From Aliidiomarina soli (GTDB lineage Bacteria; Pseudomonadota; Gammaproteobacteria; Enterobacterales; Alteromonadaceae): DNA of 64,000 nucleotides. The notes under the pieces were generated by a model, which saw nothing but the letters and a program-made list of their open reading frames with translations, was not told the DNA's origin and made no database searches. This document shows, piece by piece, positions 1 through 9,037 of the stretch; positions within the stretch are counted from its first letter, which is position 1; each line of letters opens with the position of its first letter. Location: positions 496,001 through 560,000 of the forward strand of contig NZ_PIPO01000001.1 of the NCBI RefSeq assembly GCF_003986975.1. Direction: 5' to 3'. The position numbers were made by a program, and so were the translations under genes.

Positions 1-12
1 ACAGAACAAGAA

Positions 13-558
13 TTGAAGATAGAAAATAGCCGCCAACTTACAAATGTGGCGCTTATCCTTCTTCCTGCAATAGGTGTAGTCGCAGGCCTAATTCTTCAAT
101 TTAGAAATGTTGGCAATGTGTTTTGGTGGCTCGCTGGAGCCTCGGCCATTTTATGCGCGATTAGTATATATCTAGGTGGTTTGGGCATCAGCCGACTGCG
201 AAGAGAGAAGCCAAGCCGTATTTCGCCATTTAATGGTCAAGCGGTATTGGTCACCATTGGGTTCCTTTTACTTTTATCTACGTATTTCTCAACTGGGGAC
301 GACAAACAGAACAATATACAAGAGCAACTGATTGTTATTTCCAGAGATATTGGGCTCCTACAGGGCAAGCTACAAACCTTCGAAGGGGAGGTTTCATCTA
401 TTAGCAGTGGACTAATGCAACTTGATTCTAAGTTTGCAAACTCAGAATTTATTGTCAAAGCCAGCCTAGATGACTTGGGTAGAGGTATGTGCGAGATTAC
501 AGAGCAAGTGGAGGAAATACAAACAGCATTAGATAAACTCACTCCTGCTGAGGAATGA
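13..558 (+). CDS. Membrane protein with C-terminal coiled coil, unknown function
   Basis: I do not recognise this family. The protein has three hydrophobic stretches (about residues 11-30, 35-59 and 74-92). A hydrophilic, heptad-like tail (about 97-180) follows, rich in Q, E, L and I, and probably forms a coiled coil. The reading frame is open to the left edge of the window, so the TTG at 13 may be the start or the gene may begin further upstream. The stop is followed within about 10 bases by an attC-like site, which makes it a plausible integron gene cassette. Base composition is AT-richer than the chromosome right of 4670. Function cannot be assigned. Confidence 0.55.
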   Translation: MKIENSRQLTNVALILLPAIGVVAGLILQFRNVGNVFWWLAGASAILCAISIYLGGLGISRLRREKPSRISPFNGQAVLVTIGFLLLLSTYFSTGDDKQNNIQEQLIVISRDIGLLQGKLQTFEGEVSSISSGLMQLDSKFANSEFIVKASLDDLGRGMCEITEQVEEIQTALDKLTPAEE

Positions 559-568
559 CTGAGAACAT

Positions 569-669
569 GTCTAACAATTGGATGCAACCGGACAAAGCTA
601 GGCTGTGGCCCTTACGCTGGCGCGAAGGCCGCGCGAGCTAGACACTTTCGCTGATCTGCGGCGTTATGT
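569..669. other. Integron attC-like recombination site
   Basis: The stretch begins GTCTAAC (569-575), which fits the R'' consensus RYYYAAC, and ends GCGTTATGT, whose GTT core sits where the R' crossover box should be (663-669). The left arm continues AATTGGATGCAACCGGAC, a form often seen in class 1 and environmental attC sites. The interior contains GC-rich, partly self-complementary sequence (GCTAG near 597 and again near 637; GGCGCG and CGCGC around 620-635). Length is about 100 bp, inside the usual attC range. Pairing between the outer arms is only moderate. It lies directly after a cassette-sized gene, where attC sites belong. No integrase is in the window. Confidence 0.55.
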
Positions 670-826
670 AGCAATAAGGAGAGAGTACATTGGCATAAAG
701 GTGATTCTAACGTACAGAAATGAAAACGTGACAGTAGAAGCTCGCCTATTTAAAGGTTGGAATCTTCCTGTTGAATTTGCGTTCCAGAAAACTACTAGGG
801 TTTATTCAGTCAGGCGTGGCTTTTAA
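605..826 (+). CDS. Small hypothetical ORF (up to 73 aa) after attC-like site
   Basis: The open frame runs from a GTG at 605, but its first 20 or so codons lie inside the attC-like site, so the true start is probably later. A ribosome-binding-like AAGGAGAG at about 676-683 is followed by an in-frame ATT at 689 and a GTG at 701, which would give a 42-46 residue basic protein containing TYRNENVTVEARLFKGWNLP. I do not recognise the product. It may be a short cassette gene or a fortuitous frame. There is no clear second attC site between it and the helicase. Confidence 0.3.
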   Translation: MALTLARRPRELDTFADLRRYVAIRREYIGIKVILTYRNENVTVEARLFKGWNLPVEFAFQKTTRVYSVRRGF

Positions 827-833
827 AGAGCCG

Positions 834-862
834 CTGCAACAAACTATGAGCGGGTGTTGCAG
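834..862. repeat. Perfect 8-bp inverted repeat between small ORF and helicase
   Basis: CTGCAACA (834-841) and TGTTGCAG (855-862) are perfect inverted copies separated by 13 bases. There is no T-run after either arm, so it is not a standard terminator. It lies about 75 bp upstream of the helicase start and could be a regulator site or part of an untypical recombination site. Confidence 0.4.
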
Positions 863-937
863 TTAATAGTTGAATTCGGGGCCTGTTAACTTTGTTAAGA
901 CTTGCCCAGACTCAGAAAATTAAAGTGGGAAACTAGT

Positions 938-3900
938 ATGAAAAGGACTCTTAAAAGCGTGTTGTCTGCATTATTTGGTAGAAAAAAGCAAATACATAAA
1001 GAAACCTACACCGTTATACATAATTCAGTACATAGAGATTCTAATTTAAAGGAACAGGCAACTCAAAAGTTAACACGCGACCAAGAAAATGAATTGAAAG
1101 ATAAATTGCGATGCGAGCAAATCCTGAATTACTGGTTAGACACAGAATTGTTTGATTTACCTGAATGTCCAATGGACTATAAAAAGCAAATAATCAGCGA
1201 GCCAGCTGATTATTTCTCTAACTCATGGGGGGTGGAAGCTCCCAAAAAAATTCATGCAGGTAAGCTACAATTTACCACAGATAGCCGCTTATTCGTAATG
1301 TTTCAGTGCCATATAGCTGGTTATATAGCTAAAAGCGAAGAAAAGCATCCAAATTACATAACGCCTAGAACTTATTTGGTCGGACAAGCTTTAATACCCA
1401 AATGGGACAACGAAAAAAAACAGGTAAAATGGACGCGTTCTGAAGATGATGAAGATCTTGTAATCAACTTGGCGACCATCAGGACACTATACCGACGTTG
1501 TAATAGTTCAATTCCCAATTCGATGAGTTTATCTGATTGGGTAGAAGCAAGGATGATAGAAATTGAGTCCATGCTTCATAAAGAACTAAGTCCAGAAGAT
1601 GAAGGTAACGGACTAGATACAGAAGAGCTTCAAAATAAGATAATACATCTTAATAGGAAAATTGCAGAACAGTTTTGGCCTGATGAAAGTGCAAGAAAAT
1701 TTATGCTGAATCAATGCCAGCCAATCGAAAGTCGATTTGCTGATAAATTGGATCAACCTAGTGAATTAAAAAGTGGGGCGGTTACATTCCGTTGGCGCTA
1801 TTGCTACTATCCGGAAGGCAGTGAAAATCAACAGCTAGGTCCATTTTTTGTTGATGATCTTGAGCGAGCTATATCTTCAGTAGGGAAGAAAGGTGTTGGT
1901 GGTCTATCTAGACCATTGCAAGACTATCTGCTCGGTAGGAAAAAACAAATTGAAATAGGCAATGCTGTCAATCAAGGTGATTTGTTTTTGTCACTGACTA
2001 ATAAGCTTATTAAAGGTCGCTGGCCAGATAACCCTGATTTTGGTCTCAGTTTACTTCAATGCGTTGCTGTTAATGTATCTACAGATCTTTCAGAGAACCC
2101 AATTGTGGCTGTAAATGGCCCACCCGGAACAGGGAAAACCACATTACTGAAAGACGTAATCGCAGATAGGTTTGTTACTCGCACTATAAAACTTAGTGAA
2201 CTTTGCGAAAAAGAGGAGTGGCTTTCTAGTAGCGAAAGTATTTCTTCAATTATGCAATATAGTATGGTTGTTGCATCAAGCAACAACAAAGCGGTTGAGA
2301 ATATATCAAAAGAGATCCCAGCATTAAGTAAGTTGCCGGAACAGTATAGTGACGTAGTAAAGCACTTTCAAAGCATCGCTCCGGAAGAAGATTGGGGACT
2401 GTTTTGTGCGGTATTAGGAAATTCTAGCAATCGTCGCTCTTTCAAAGAGCAATTGTCTAAACTGAAGGATCATTTTAGGAATATTAAAGATTATTTGCAC
2501 CTTCAGTTTCTCGTTAACTTACTAAAGAAAAAAGGACCTGAAAAAGCTGATGAGGTTTTTAAGAAATTCGTTACAGATTGGAAAGACAACAAGAGAATAT
2601 CAATAGTAATTGAAGACTTACAAGAGTGTCATGCAAATAAAAAGTACCAAGAGTTTTTTAAACCCTTTGCTTCAGCTTTGCAAAGAGTCCAAAACAACGA
2701 ACTAACTGTTGAACAATTCTCTGCGAGTTGGAAAGGTCTGGATGAGGAGCAATGGGAGTTATCGATAGAAGCATTGGAAGCTTTTAAAAAACAATGGTTC
2801 GGGAAAAAGCTTTACAGTAAGCACTTGACGAGAAATTTAGATGTTGCTCAAAGAAAATTTAATGAAAAGCTAGCTAGAGTTTCAAAAGTACTAACGAAAG
2901 ATAACCAAGAATTTAAATTGGATAAAAAGAAACATCTAGTAGGTACACAGTATTATTCAACAATTGGTGAAGAATCAGAAAACGATGCGGAAAAACGCCT
3001 TCAATTATCATCTCCCTTCAGTAGCTCCGAACTCAATGACTGTAGAAGCCAGTTATTTATAGCGGCATTAGCTTTAAATGAAGCGATACTAGAGTGTGCT
3101 GCAAGTCAACTCTCTAAGCATTGGGAGAAACTCGATGGGCTAATTGATGGGTACCTTGAAACAAATGAGAGCACTCCTGAGCATCAGCAACTTTGGTCCA
3201 TTTTGTTTTTGTTTTTCCCAGTGGTCAGCACGTCTTTATCATCGGTTGAAAATCAATTTAAGCTAATGCAAAAAAAGGAAGGATTCGGGTTGGTAATGTT
3301 TGATGAGTCCGGTCAGGCCGTAAACTATCACGTTACTGGTATGTTACAAAGAAGTCGGCAGGCAATTTTCGTCGGAGATCCCATACAATTGGAACCGGTT
3401 GTAACTATGCCTCCGTCAATTGATTTAGCAATTGCTGAAGATTTTTTTCCTATATCAAAAAAAGATGGTAATCACTGCTGGGGGGACGATTATTTAATCA
3501 GTTCTAATTCTGCCCAATCAATTGCTGATAAAGCTGGAAAATATATAGCAAAAATTGGGGAGCGAAAAGTTGGGATTCCACTGCTTGTACATCGACGCTG
3601 TACGGAACCAATGTTTTCGATATCAAATAGAATTGCTTATGATGATAAAATGGTTTTGGCTAGCAAGCCATTTGGCTGGAAAGCGATTCAAAGTGGTTGG
3701 ATCAACGTTGATGAAGATGCAGAAGAGATGAAAAAAACTGGGTATGCAAATTCACTTGAGGCGTGTACTGCTCTAGATTTAGTGAAATTTTTAGTAGAAG
3801 AGCATCCTGATATGGTTCAAGGTGGAGTATATATTATTACACCGTTTTCGATTATGAGACGGGAGCTGAAACATCAGTGGAAAGAGGTTTGTAAAGACTC

Positions 3901-4321
3901 TTCTAATCATAGTTGGATGCAAAGTGCTTTCGGCACCGATAAAGCTGGATTAGATGTAGAGTCTTTCTCTGAACATAATATTGGGACCGTTCATTCGTTT
4001 CAAGGTAAAGAGGCATCCACTGTTATTCTATGCACATCAGCCTCCAATATTCGTAAAAAACAAGGAGGTATCACGTGGGTAAATAGTAAGCCAAACTTAT
4101 TAAACGTTGCCGTCACACGTGCTCAACATCATCTATTTGTTATTGGTAATCAAAAGGATTGGTCCGAAGGCACATTATCGGCTGTTCTACAAAACGGTGA
4201 GATGCAATGCTATGCAAACTTAGAAGACTTTAAGAGGCAAGACGCCCGTTTAATTGATGATTATTTAACAGAGGTTAGAGTTGTAGAAAAAGCTAGCTCT
4301 ATTAACTTTGACTTTGGCTAA
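938..4321 (+). CDS. Large superfamily 1 (UPF1/DNA2-like) helicase, AAA_11/AAA_12 type
   Basis: ATP-dependent SF1 nucleic-acid helicase of about 1127 residues. Numbered from the ATG at 938, the motifs are: Walker A GPPGTGKT at 394-401; a motif Ia-like VVASSNNKAVENI shortly after; Walker B/DEAD-equivalent FDESGQA around 788-794; VGDPIQLEPV (motif III-like) near 812; SFQGKEAS near 1020; and VAVTRAQHHL (motif VI) near 1057. About 300 mostly helical residues separate motif Ia from Walker B, and about 390 N-terminal residues match nothing I recognise. A TTG at 902 in the same frame is possible, but the ATG has a GGGA ribosome site at good distance. No nuclease, PLD or kinase domain is visible. Low GC and the neighbouring attC-like site and IS remnant suggest transfer. 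A role in defence or mobile-element maintenance is possible but inferred. Confidence 0.8.
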   Translation: MKRTLKSVLSALFGRKKQIHKETYTVIHNSVHRDSNLKEQATQKLTRDQENELKDKLRCEQILNYWLDTELFDLPECPMDYKKQIISEPADYFSNSWGVEAPKKIHAGKLQFTTDSRLFVMFQCHIAGYIAKSEEKHPNYITPRTYLVGQALIPKWDNEKKQVKWTRSEDDEDLVINLATIRTLYRRCNSSIPNSMSLSDWVEARMIEIESMLHKELSPEDEGNGLDTEELQNKIIHLNRKIAEQFWPDESARKFMLNQCQPIESRFADKLDQPSELKSGAVTFRWRYCYYPEGSENQQLGPFFVDDLERAISSVGKKGVGGLSRPLQDYLLGRKKQIEIGNAVNQGDLFLSLTNKLIKGRWPDNPDFGLSLLQCVAVNVSTDLSENPIVAVNGPPGTGKTTLLKDVIADRFVTRTIKLSELCEKEEWLSSSESISSIMQYSMVVASSNNKAVENISKEIPALSKLPEQYSDVVKHFQSIAPEEDWGLFCAVLGNSSNRRSFKEQLSKLKDHFRNIKDYLHLQFLVNLLKKKGPEKADEVFKKFVTDWKDNKRISIVIEDLQECHANKKYQEFFKPFASALQRVQNNELTVEQFSASWKGLDEEQWELSIEALEAFKKQWFGKKLYSKHLTRNLDVAQRKFNEKLARVSKVLTKDNQEFKLDKKKHLVGTQYYSTIGEESENDAEKRLQLSSPFSSSELNDCRSQLFIAALALNEAILECAASQLSKHWEKLDGLIDGYLETNESTPEHQQLWSILFLFFPVVSTSLSSVENQFKLMQKKEGFGLVMFDESGQAVNYHVTGMLQRSRQAIFVGDPIQLEPVVTMPPSIDLAIAEDFFPISKKDGNHCWGDDYLISSNSAQSIADKAGKYIAKIGERKVGIPLLVHRRCTEPMFSISNRIAYDDKMVLASKPFGWKAIQSGWINVDEDAEEMKKTGYANSLEACTALDLVKFLVEEHPDMVQGGVYIITPFSIMRRELKHQWKEVCKDSSNHSWMQSAFGTDKAGLDVESFSEHNIGTVHSFQGKEASTVILCTSASNIRKKQGGITWVNSKPNLLNVAVTRAQHHLFVIGNQKDWSEGTLSAVLQNGEMQCYANLEDFKRQDARLIDDYLTEVRVVEKASSINFDFG

Positions 4322-4424
4322 CTAACGCTAGAAAGCATACGTGTGCGGATTTACCTTAACCAAGTTGTAACAAATGGTATTGGCTATTCCCTGAGAATAG
4401 AACCATGACATCGATGATACTTTC

Positions 4425-4655
4425 ATGAAAATGCGTCAAGTGGAGATCTCAAAACTTAAAAAACGTTACAGCGAAGAAGAAATCATTAAGGCCATCAAAG
4501 AGCATTGGGCCGGACCCAAGGTCTAATACATTTGACGTCGCCTGGGCATATCATCAAACCGGACGATCTATCATTGGCGTAATAGTAAATACGTCGGTCT
4601 GAAAGTTAACAGAGCGAAGCGCTCGCGCGAGCTTGAAGTTGAGCATCAATCCGAT
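4425..4655 (+). pseudogene. IS3-family orfA transposase remnant
   Basis: One frame read from the ATG at 4425 gives KLKKRYSEEEIIKAIKEHWAG, which I recognise as the N-terminal helix-turn-helix start of IS3-family OrfA proteins. After in-frame stops at 4524 and 4533 the same frame continues RRLGISS, then IYHWRNSKYVGLKVNRAKR and SRELEVEHQ. These match the later OrfA signature (GIS..TFYxWR.KYGG...AKRLRELEEEN). Two nonsense codons, a few missing residues and the absence of orfB show a dead fragment. Similarity ends about 15 bp before the 3' end of rlmI, so the fragment marks the right edge of the accessory segment. It fills the otherwise gene-free gap 4322-4669. The rest of that gap shows only a short inverted repeat (CTATTC/GAATAG near 4385-4401). 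Confidence 0.75.
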
Positions 4656-4669
4656 GCTCCGTTTCAATG

Positions 4670-5857
4670 TCACCCAACCAATCTAACCACCAACCCCTTC
4701 AAATACAACCCTTCAGGGTAGGGCAGCGACACTGGGTGGTCGGCAGCCTGGTAGGTGCGGTCGATGATTTGCATCTCGCGGCCTGCGTCGAGTACGCCGT
4801 CGGCGACGACTTTCTGGAATAGCTCGGTGCTAAGTAAGCCCGAGCATGAGAAGGTCATCAGTATGCCGCCTGGGTTTAGTAGTTTGGCGGCTAAACGGTT
4901 GATGTCTTTGTAGCCACGGCAGGCGCGGGTCAGGCTGGCTTTTGAGTCGACGAACTTGGGTGGGTCGAGCACGATGACGTCAAACTTCTCACCATTTTGA
5001 TATTCGCGCAGTAGTTGAAACACATCACCTTGCACATGCTCAACGTCAACGTCGTCCAGGCCGTTTAAGGTCAGGTTGCGCTTGGCGATATCGAGCGATG
5101 GCTGTGACATATCCAGGTTGCGCACATAGCTTGCGCCTGCGGCGGCTGCATACAAACCGAATCCGCCGGTGTAGCTAAAGCAGTTGAGGACGCGTTTGCC
5201 TTTGGCGTATTTCTTAATCGCCTGGCGGGCGTCGCGCTGGTCCAGGTAGTATCCGGTTTTGTGGCCTTTGACGATATCCACGTACAGCTTCAAACCGTTC
5301 TCTTCAATCACCAGCTCTTCAGGAACCTCAGCGCCGTGTAATACACCGGTAACCTGCTCTAAGCCTTCTTTTTTACGTACGTCGACGTCTGAGCGCTCAT
5401 ACACATTGTGCTCAGGGAACACGCTGCGTAATGCCTCGACAATCACGCCGCGCTGCAGCTCGGCACCGGCTGATAACAGCTGGCAGACAATCCAGTTGGC
5501 GTAAATATCGATGGTAATGCCCGGCAATGCGTCGGACTCACCTGCAATTAAGCGATAGCCGGTGGTGCCTTCAGGCAATACGGCCTGGCGCATGCGCAAT
5601 GCACGTTCAATGCGGCCTTTGAAGAACTCAAAGTCGACTTGCTCGTTGGCGTCAAAGGTCCAGATGCGCCCGCAAATTTGTGAGTGCGGCGAGTAGGCGG
5701 CGCGGCCTAAGAAGTTACCACGCGTGTCGAGCACCTCAACGGTGTCGCCAAGGCCTGGTTTGCCTTTAATTTTGGCCACAGCGCCGGTAAATACCCACGG
5801 GTGCTTGCGCAGCAGGGCTTTTTCTTTGCCCTGCTTAATAATCAGTTGTCCGGCCAT
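4670..5857 (-). CDS. rlmI: 23S rRNA m5C methyltransferase, RlmI family
   Basis: SAM-dependent methyltransferase expected to methylate C1962 of 23S rRNA; 395 residues, the same size as E. coli RlmI (about 396). An N-terminal PUA domain (LIIKQGKEKALLRKHPWVFTGAV, about residues 4-75) is followed by a RlmI-like central domain (SDVDVRKKEGL) and a class I Rossmann fold with SAM motif I (VLNCFSYTGGFGLYAAAAGA, about 225-244) and motif IV DPPK (VIVLDPPKFVDSK). The catalytic cysteine is in TFSCSG near the C terminus. The ATG overlaps the metG stop as TAATG, so translation is probably coupled to metG. Confidence 0.88.
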   Translation of the reverse strand: MAGQLIIKQGKEKALLRKHPWVFTGAVAKIKGKPGLGDTVEVLDTRGNFLGRAAYSPHSQICGRIWTFDANEQVDFEFFKGRIERALRMRQAVLPEGTTGYRLIAGESDALPGITIDIYANWIVCQLLSAGAELQRGVIVEALRSVFPEHNVYERSDVDVRKKEGLEQVTGVLHGAEVPEELVIEENGLKLYVDIVKGHKTGYYLDQRDARQAIKKYAKGKRVLNCFSYTGGFGLYAAAAGASYVRNLDMSQPSLDIAKRNLTLNGLDDVDVEHVQGDVFQLLREYQNGEKFDVIVLDPPKFVDSKASLTRACRGYKDINRLAAKLLNPGGILMTFSCSGLLSTELFQKVVADGVLDAGREMQIIDRTYQAADHPVSLPYPEGLYLKGLVVRLVG

Positions 5858-7881
5858 TAACTTACTCGCATCCCAGGCTCGGCACCGTCGTGCGGGTTCA
5901 TGATGTAAATCTCTTTACCGCCTGGGCCTGCTGCCAGCACCATGCCTTCAGACATGCCAAAGCGCATTTTGCGCGGCTTGAGGTTGGCGACCATTACGGT
6001 GTGCTGGCCAATCAAATCTTCCGGGTTGTAAGCTGACTTAATGCCGGCAAATACCTGACGGGTTTCGCCGCCTAAGTCTAAGGTCAGCTTTAACAGCTTG
6101 TCCGCGCCTTCAACGTGCTCGGCGTTGGCAATTTTGGCCACGCGCAGGTCGACTTTGGCGAAATCGTTGAACTCAATTTCCTCGCTGATCGGGTCATCAG
6201 CCATATGTGGGTTGGCCGGTGCCTGCTGGGCTTGCATCGCTTCTTTTGAGTCTTCGATCATCGCTTCAACCTTCTCCATTGGCACGCGTTGTAGCAGCGC
6301 CTTGAACTTACTGATTTTGTGGCCGGTCAGCACTTGTTTGGCGCTGTCCCAGGTAAAGTCGTCGTTTAAGAATTCCTGTGCCTGCTTGGACAGCTCTGGC
6401 ACCACAGGGGTCAGGTAAATCATCAGCGCACGGAACATATGAATGCCCATGGAGCAGACGTCCTGTACTTCCTGCTGTTTGGTCTCGTCTTTGGCTAGCT
6501 GCCATGGCTCTTTAATCGCAATGTATTCGTTGGCGCGGTCGGCGAGGGTCATGATATCGCGCATCGCACGGCTGAATTCGCGCTTTTCAAAGCTCTCGGC
6601 AATGCTGTCGGCGGCGTCGGTGAACTGTTTGAGCAGTTCCGGCTCGGCGACGGTGTCAGATAATTTGCCGTCGAACTTCTTGGCGATAAAGCCGGCACAG
6701 CGGCTGGCGATATTGACGACTTTGCCCACTAAGTCAGAGTTTACGCGCTGGGCGAAGTCGGTCAGGTTGAGATCGAGATCGTCAATGCGTGAGGTCAGTT
6801 TGGCGGCGAAGTAGTAGCGCAGGTACTCTGGGTTTAAGTGATCCAGGTAGGTGCGCGCCATAATGAAGGTGCCTTTGGACTTCGACATTTTGGTGCCGTT
6901 GACGGTGATAAAACCGTGCGCCCACACATTGGTCGGCTGGCGGAACTGCGCGCCTTTGAGCATCGCAGGCCAGAACAGGCTGTGGAAGTAGATAATGTCT
7001 TTGCCGATAAAGTGATAGACCTCGGCTTTGCTGTCTTCCTGCCAGTAGTCGTCAAAGTTCAGGCCGTTCTTCGCACAATAGGCTTTGAAGCTACTCATGT
7101 AGCCAATTGGCGCATCCAGCCATACGTAGAAGTATTTGCCCGGCGCGTCCGGGATTTCAAAACCAAAATACGGTGCGTCGCGGCTGATGTCCCACTGTTG
7201 CAGGCCTTGTTCGAACCACTCGTTAAGCTTGTTGGCCATTTCGTCCTGCAAGGACCCTGAACGGGTCCAGGCTTTGAGCATGTCGCCGAAAGCGGGCAGG
7301 TCGAAGAAATAGTGCTCGGATTCACGTAGTACCGGGGTCGCGCCTGACACTGCGGATACCGGGTTCTTGAGATCTGTTGGGCCATAGGTCGCGCCACAGA
7401 CATCGCAGTTGTCGCCGTACTGATCTTCGGCGCCGCAATCCGGGCAGGTGCCTTTAACGAAGCGATCCGGCAGGAACATTTCGCGCTCAGGGTCAAACAG
7501 CTGCTCGATGGTGCGGGTCTGGATATGCCCGTTGTCGCGCAGGCGGGTGTAGATAAGCGACGCCAGCTCGCGGTTCTCTTCCGAGTGAGTTGAATGATAG
7601 TGATCAAAACTCACTCCGAACTCGGCAAAATCGGCCTGATGTGCGTCGCTCATTTGCGCTATCATTGCTTCAGGGGTAATGCCAAGTTGCTGAGACTTCA
7701 GCATAATAGGCGTACCATGAGCGTCATCGGCACACACGAAGTGGCAGTCATGACCACGCATTTTCTGATAGCGAACCCAAATATCGGCCTGAATGTAGCC
7801 TAGCATGTGGCCAATATGGATCGGGCCGTTGGCGTAGGGAAGGGCGTTGGTCACCAGAATCTGTCGTTTTGTGTCTGCCAT
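5857..7881 (-). CDS. metG: Methionyl-tRNA synthetase
   Basis: Charges tRNA-Met with methionine in the cytoplasm; 674 residues, close to the E. coli enzyme. HIGH motif at residues 22-25 (GPIHIGH), a four-cysteine zinc knuckle (CPDCG then CDVCG), KMSKS near residue 335 ([10 protein letters not shown]), an alpha-helical anticodon-binding domain, and a C-terminal Trbp111-like tRNA-binding domain ([11 protein letters not shown]) used for dimerisation. I chose the ATG at 7881 (MADTKRQ) over an in-frame TTG at 7893 because AGAAG sits just upstream and homologues start here. It is divergent from mrp, as in E. coli, and runs into rlmI. Confidence 0.95.
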   Translation of the reverse strand: MADTKRQILVTNALPYANGPIHIGHMLGYIQADIWVRYQKMRGHDCHFVCADDAHGTPIMLKSQQLGITPEAMIAQMSDAHQADFAEFGVSFDHYHSTHSEENRELASLIYTRLRDNGHIQTRTIEQLFDPEREMFLPDRFVKGTCPDCGAEDQYGDNCDVCGATYGPTDLKNPVSAVSGATPVLRESEHYFFDLPAFGDMLKAWTRSGSLQDEMANKLNEWFEQGLQQWDISRDAPYFGFEIPDAPGKYFYVWLDAPIGYMSSFKAYCAKNGLNFDDYWQEDSKAEVYHFIGKDIIYFHSLFWPAMLKGAQFRQPTNVWAHGFITVNGTKMSKSKGTFIMARTYLDHLNPEYLRYYFAAKLTSRIDDLDLNLTDFAQRVNSDLVGKVVNIASRCAGFIAKKFDGKLSDTVAEPELLKQFTDAADSIAESFEKREFSRAMRDIMTLADRANEYIAIKEPWQLAKDETKQQEVQDVCSMGIHMFRALMIYLTPVVPELSKQAQEFLNDDFTWDSAKQVLTGHKISKFKALLQRVPMEKVEAMIEDSKEAMQAQQAPANPHMADDPISEEIEFNDFAKVDLRVAKIANAEHVEGADKLLKLTLDLGGETRQVFAGIKSAYNPEDLIGQHTVMVANLKPRKMRFGMSEGMVLAAGPGGKEIYIMNPHDGAEPGMRVS

Positions 7882-7907
7882 GAATCTTCTCAATCAGGTT
7901 AGGTTCG

Positions 7908-7933
7908 TTTCGATAGGCGACATCTTATCGAAA
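7908..7933. promoter_or_regulatory. Inverted repeat between divergent metG and mrp
   Basis: TTTCGATA (7908-7915) and TATCGAAA (7926-7933) are perfect inverted copies with a 10-base spacer in the 68-bp gap between the two start codons. It could be an operator or a hairpin in either leader. No known regulator was recognised. Confidence 0.4.
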
Positions 7934-7949
7934 TTCAGCAGGGGTTGCT

Positions 7950-8963
7950 ATGTCAGATGCACTGAAAGCGCACTGTGGCGCGTTACGCAGCGAAATATTT
8001 AGTCAGGGTTTCTTACCAGAGTGGTTGCAGGTCGACGGGGACAGCATTGCGCTGACCTTACCGTTTGCCGCAGAGCCTGAAGCGAGGCGCCTAATTGCGG
8101 ATGATACCGAGTTAAACCAGTATGACTGGACCATCACCACCGCGGTCGAAGCCTTGCCGCAAAGCAAAGGGGCTGGGCAGGCGTCGGCGGCAAGGAACGT
8201 AATTGCGATAGCCTCAGGTAAAGGCGGCGTGGGTAAATCCTCGGTTTGCGTTAACTTAGCACTGGCTCTGGCCCGTACTGGTGCCCGGGTGGGTATTCTG
8301 GATGCGGATATTTATGGTCCGTCGCTGCCAACCATGCTGGGGAACCAGGACGCGAAACTTACCTTTACCCCGAACCGTAAAATGCTGCCGCTGCAGCGCT
8401 TTGATATGCAGGTCAATTCGCTGGGGTATTTGGTGGATGCGAAAGACGCGACAGTATGGCGTGGGCCCATGGCAAGCGGTGCGCTGCAGCAGCTTTATAA
8501 CGACACCCAGTGGCAGGAACTTGATTACCTGCTGATTGATTTACCGCCGGGGACCGGCGACGTGCAGCTGACTCTGGCGCAAAAACTACCACTGACCGGC
8601 GCTGTGGTGGTGACCACACCGCAAACGGTGGCACTGAACGACGCGGAAAAGGGCATTGCGATGTTCCGCAAAGTGGATGTACCGATTCTTGGTGTGCTTG
8701 AGAACATGAGCGGCTTTGAGTGCAGTGCCTGCGGCAAGCTGGATGATATTTTTGGCCATGACGGCGGCGCCATGGTGGCCAGCGAACAGTCGGTGCCTTT
8801 GCTTGGCCAGTGGCCGTTGTTAAAGGCATTGCGCCTTAGTATGGATGAGGGCGAGCCGCTGGTGTACCATCAACCGGAGCATCCCTACAATGAACGTATT
8901 ATGCGCAGCGCACAGCTGATGGCGAGTAGCGCATGGGAGCTGTTGCACGAGGCGCCAGAGTAG
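7950..8963 (+). CDS. apbC: Iron-sulfur cluster carrier protein ApbC/Mrp
   Basis: P-loop ATPase of the Mrp/NBP35 family that binds and transfers Fe-S clusters in the cytosol; 337 residues. An N-terminal MIP18-like region (about 1-75) precedes the deviant Walker A GKGGVGKS at 90-97, LDADIYGPSLP, DLPPGTGDVQL (Walker B region) and the cluster-binding CSAC at 258-261. The ATG has GCAGGGG ahead of it. The gene is divergent from metG and is followed by dcd on the same strand. Confidence 0.93.
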   Translation: MSDALKAHCGALRSEIFSQGFLPEWLQVDGDSIALTLPFAAEPEARRLIADDTELNQYDWTITTAVEALPQSKGAGQASAARNVIAIASGKGGVGKSSVCVNLALALARTGARVGILDADIYGPSLPTMLGNQDAKLTFTPNRKMLPLQRFDMQVNSLGYLVDAKDATVWRGPMASGALQQLYNDTQWQELDYLLIDLPPGTGDVQLTLAQKLPLTGAVVVTTPQTVALNDAEKGIAMFRKVDVPILGVLENMSGFECSACGKLDDIFGHDGGAMVASEQSVPLLGQWPLLKALRLSMDEGEPLVYHQPEHPYNERIMRSAQLMASSAWELLHEAPE

Positions 8964-9037
8964 GGCGCATGCGCTGCTGCAACAGACAGCAAACAAAGAA
9001 CAATTAGAGTTTAAAACCACCGGAGAGCACTTCAGAT

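Noticed and set aside
237-587. 116-codon minus-strand ORF over the left-edge gene
   Set aside because: Antisense shadow of the membrane/coiled-coil gene; no ribosome site and a non-globular Ser-rich composition.
826-905. Possible second attC site between the small ORF and the helicase
   Set aside because: GTTAAC and GTTAAG occur, but no paired RYYYAAC/GTTRRRY ends with a folding core are found.
4322-4424. Possible terminal inverted repeat of the IS fragment
   Set aside because: Only a CTATTC/GAATAG dyad is seen; no matching far end exists, so element ends cannot be defined.
6834-7607. Several long alternative frames over metG
   Set aside because: Shadows produced by GC-rich codon use; the real frame carries all MetRS motifs.
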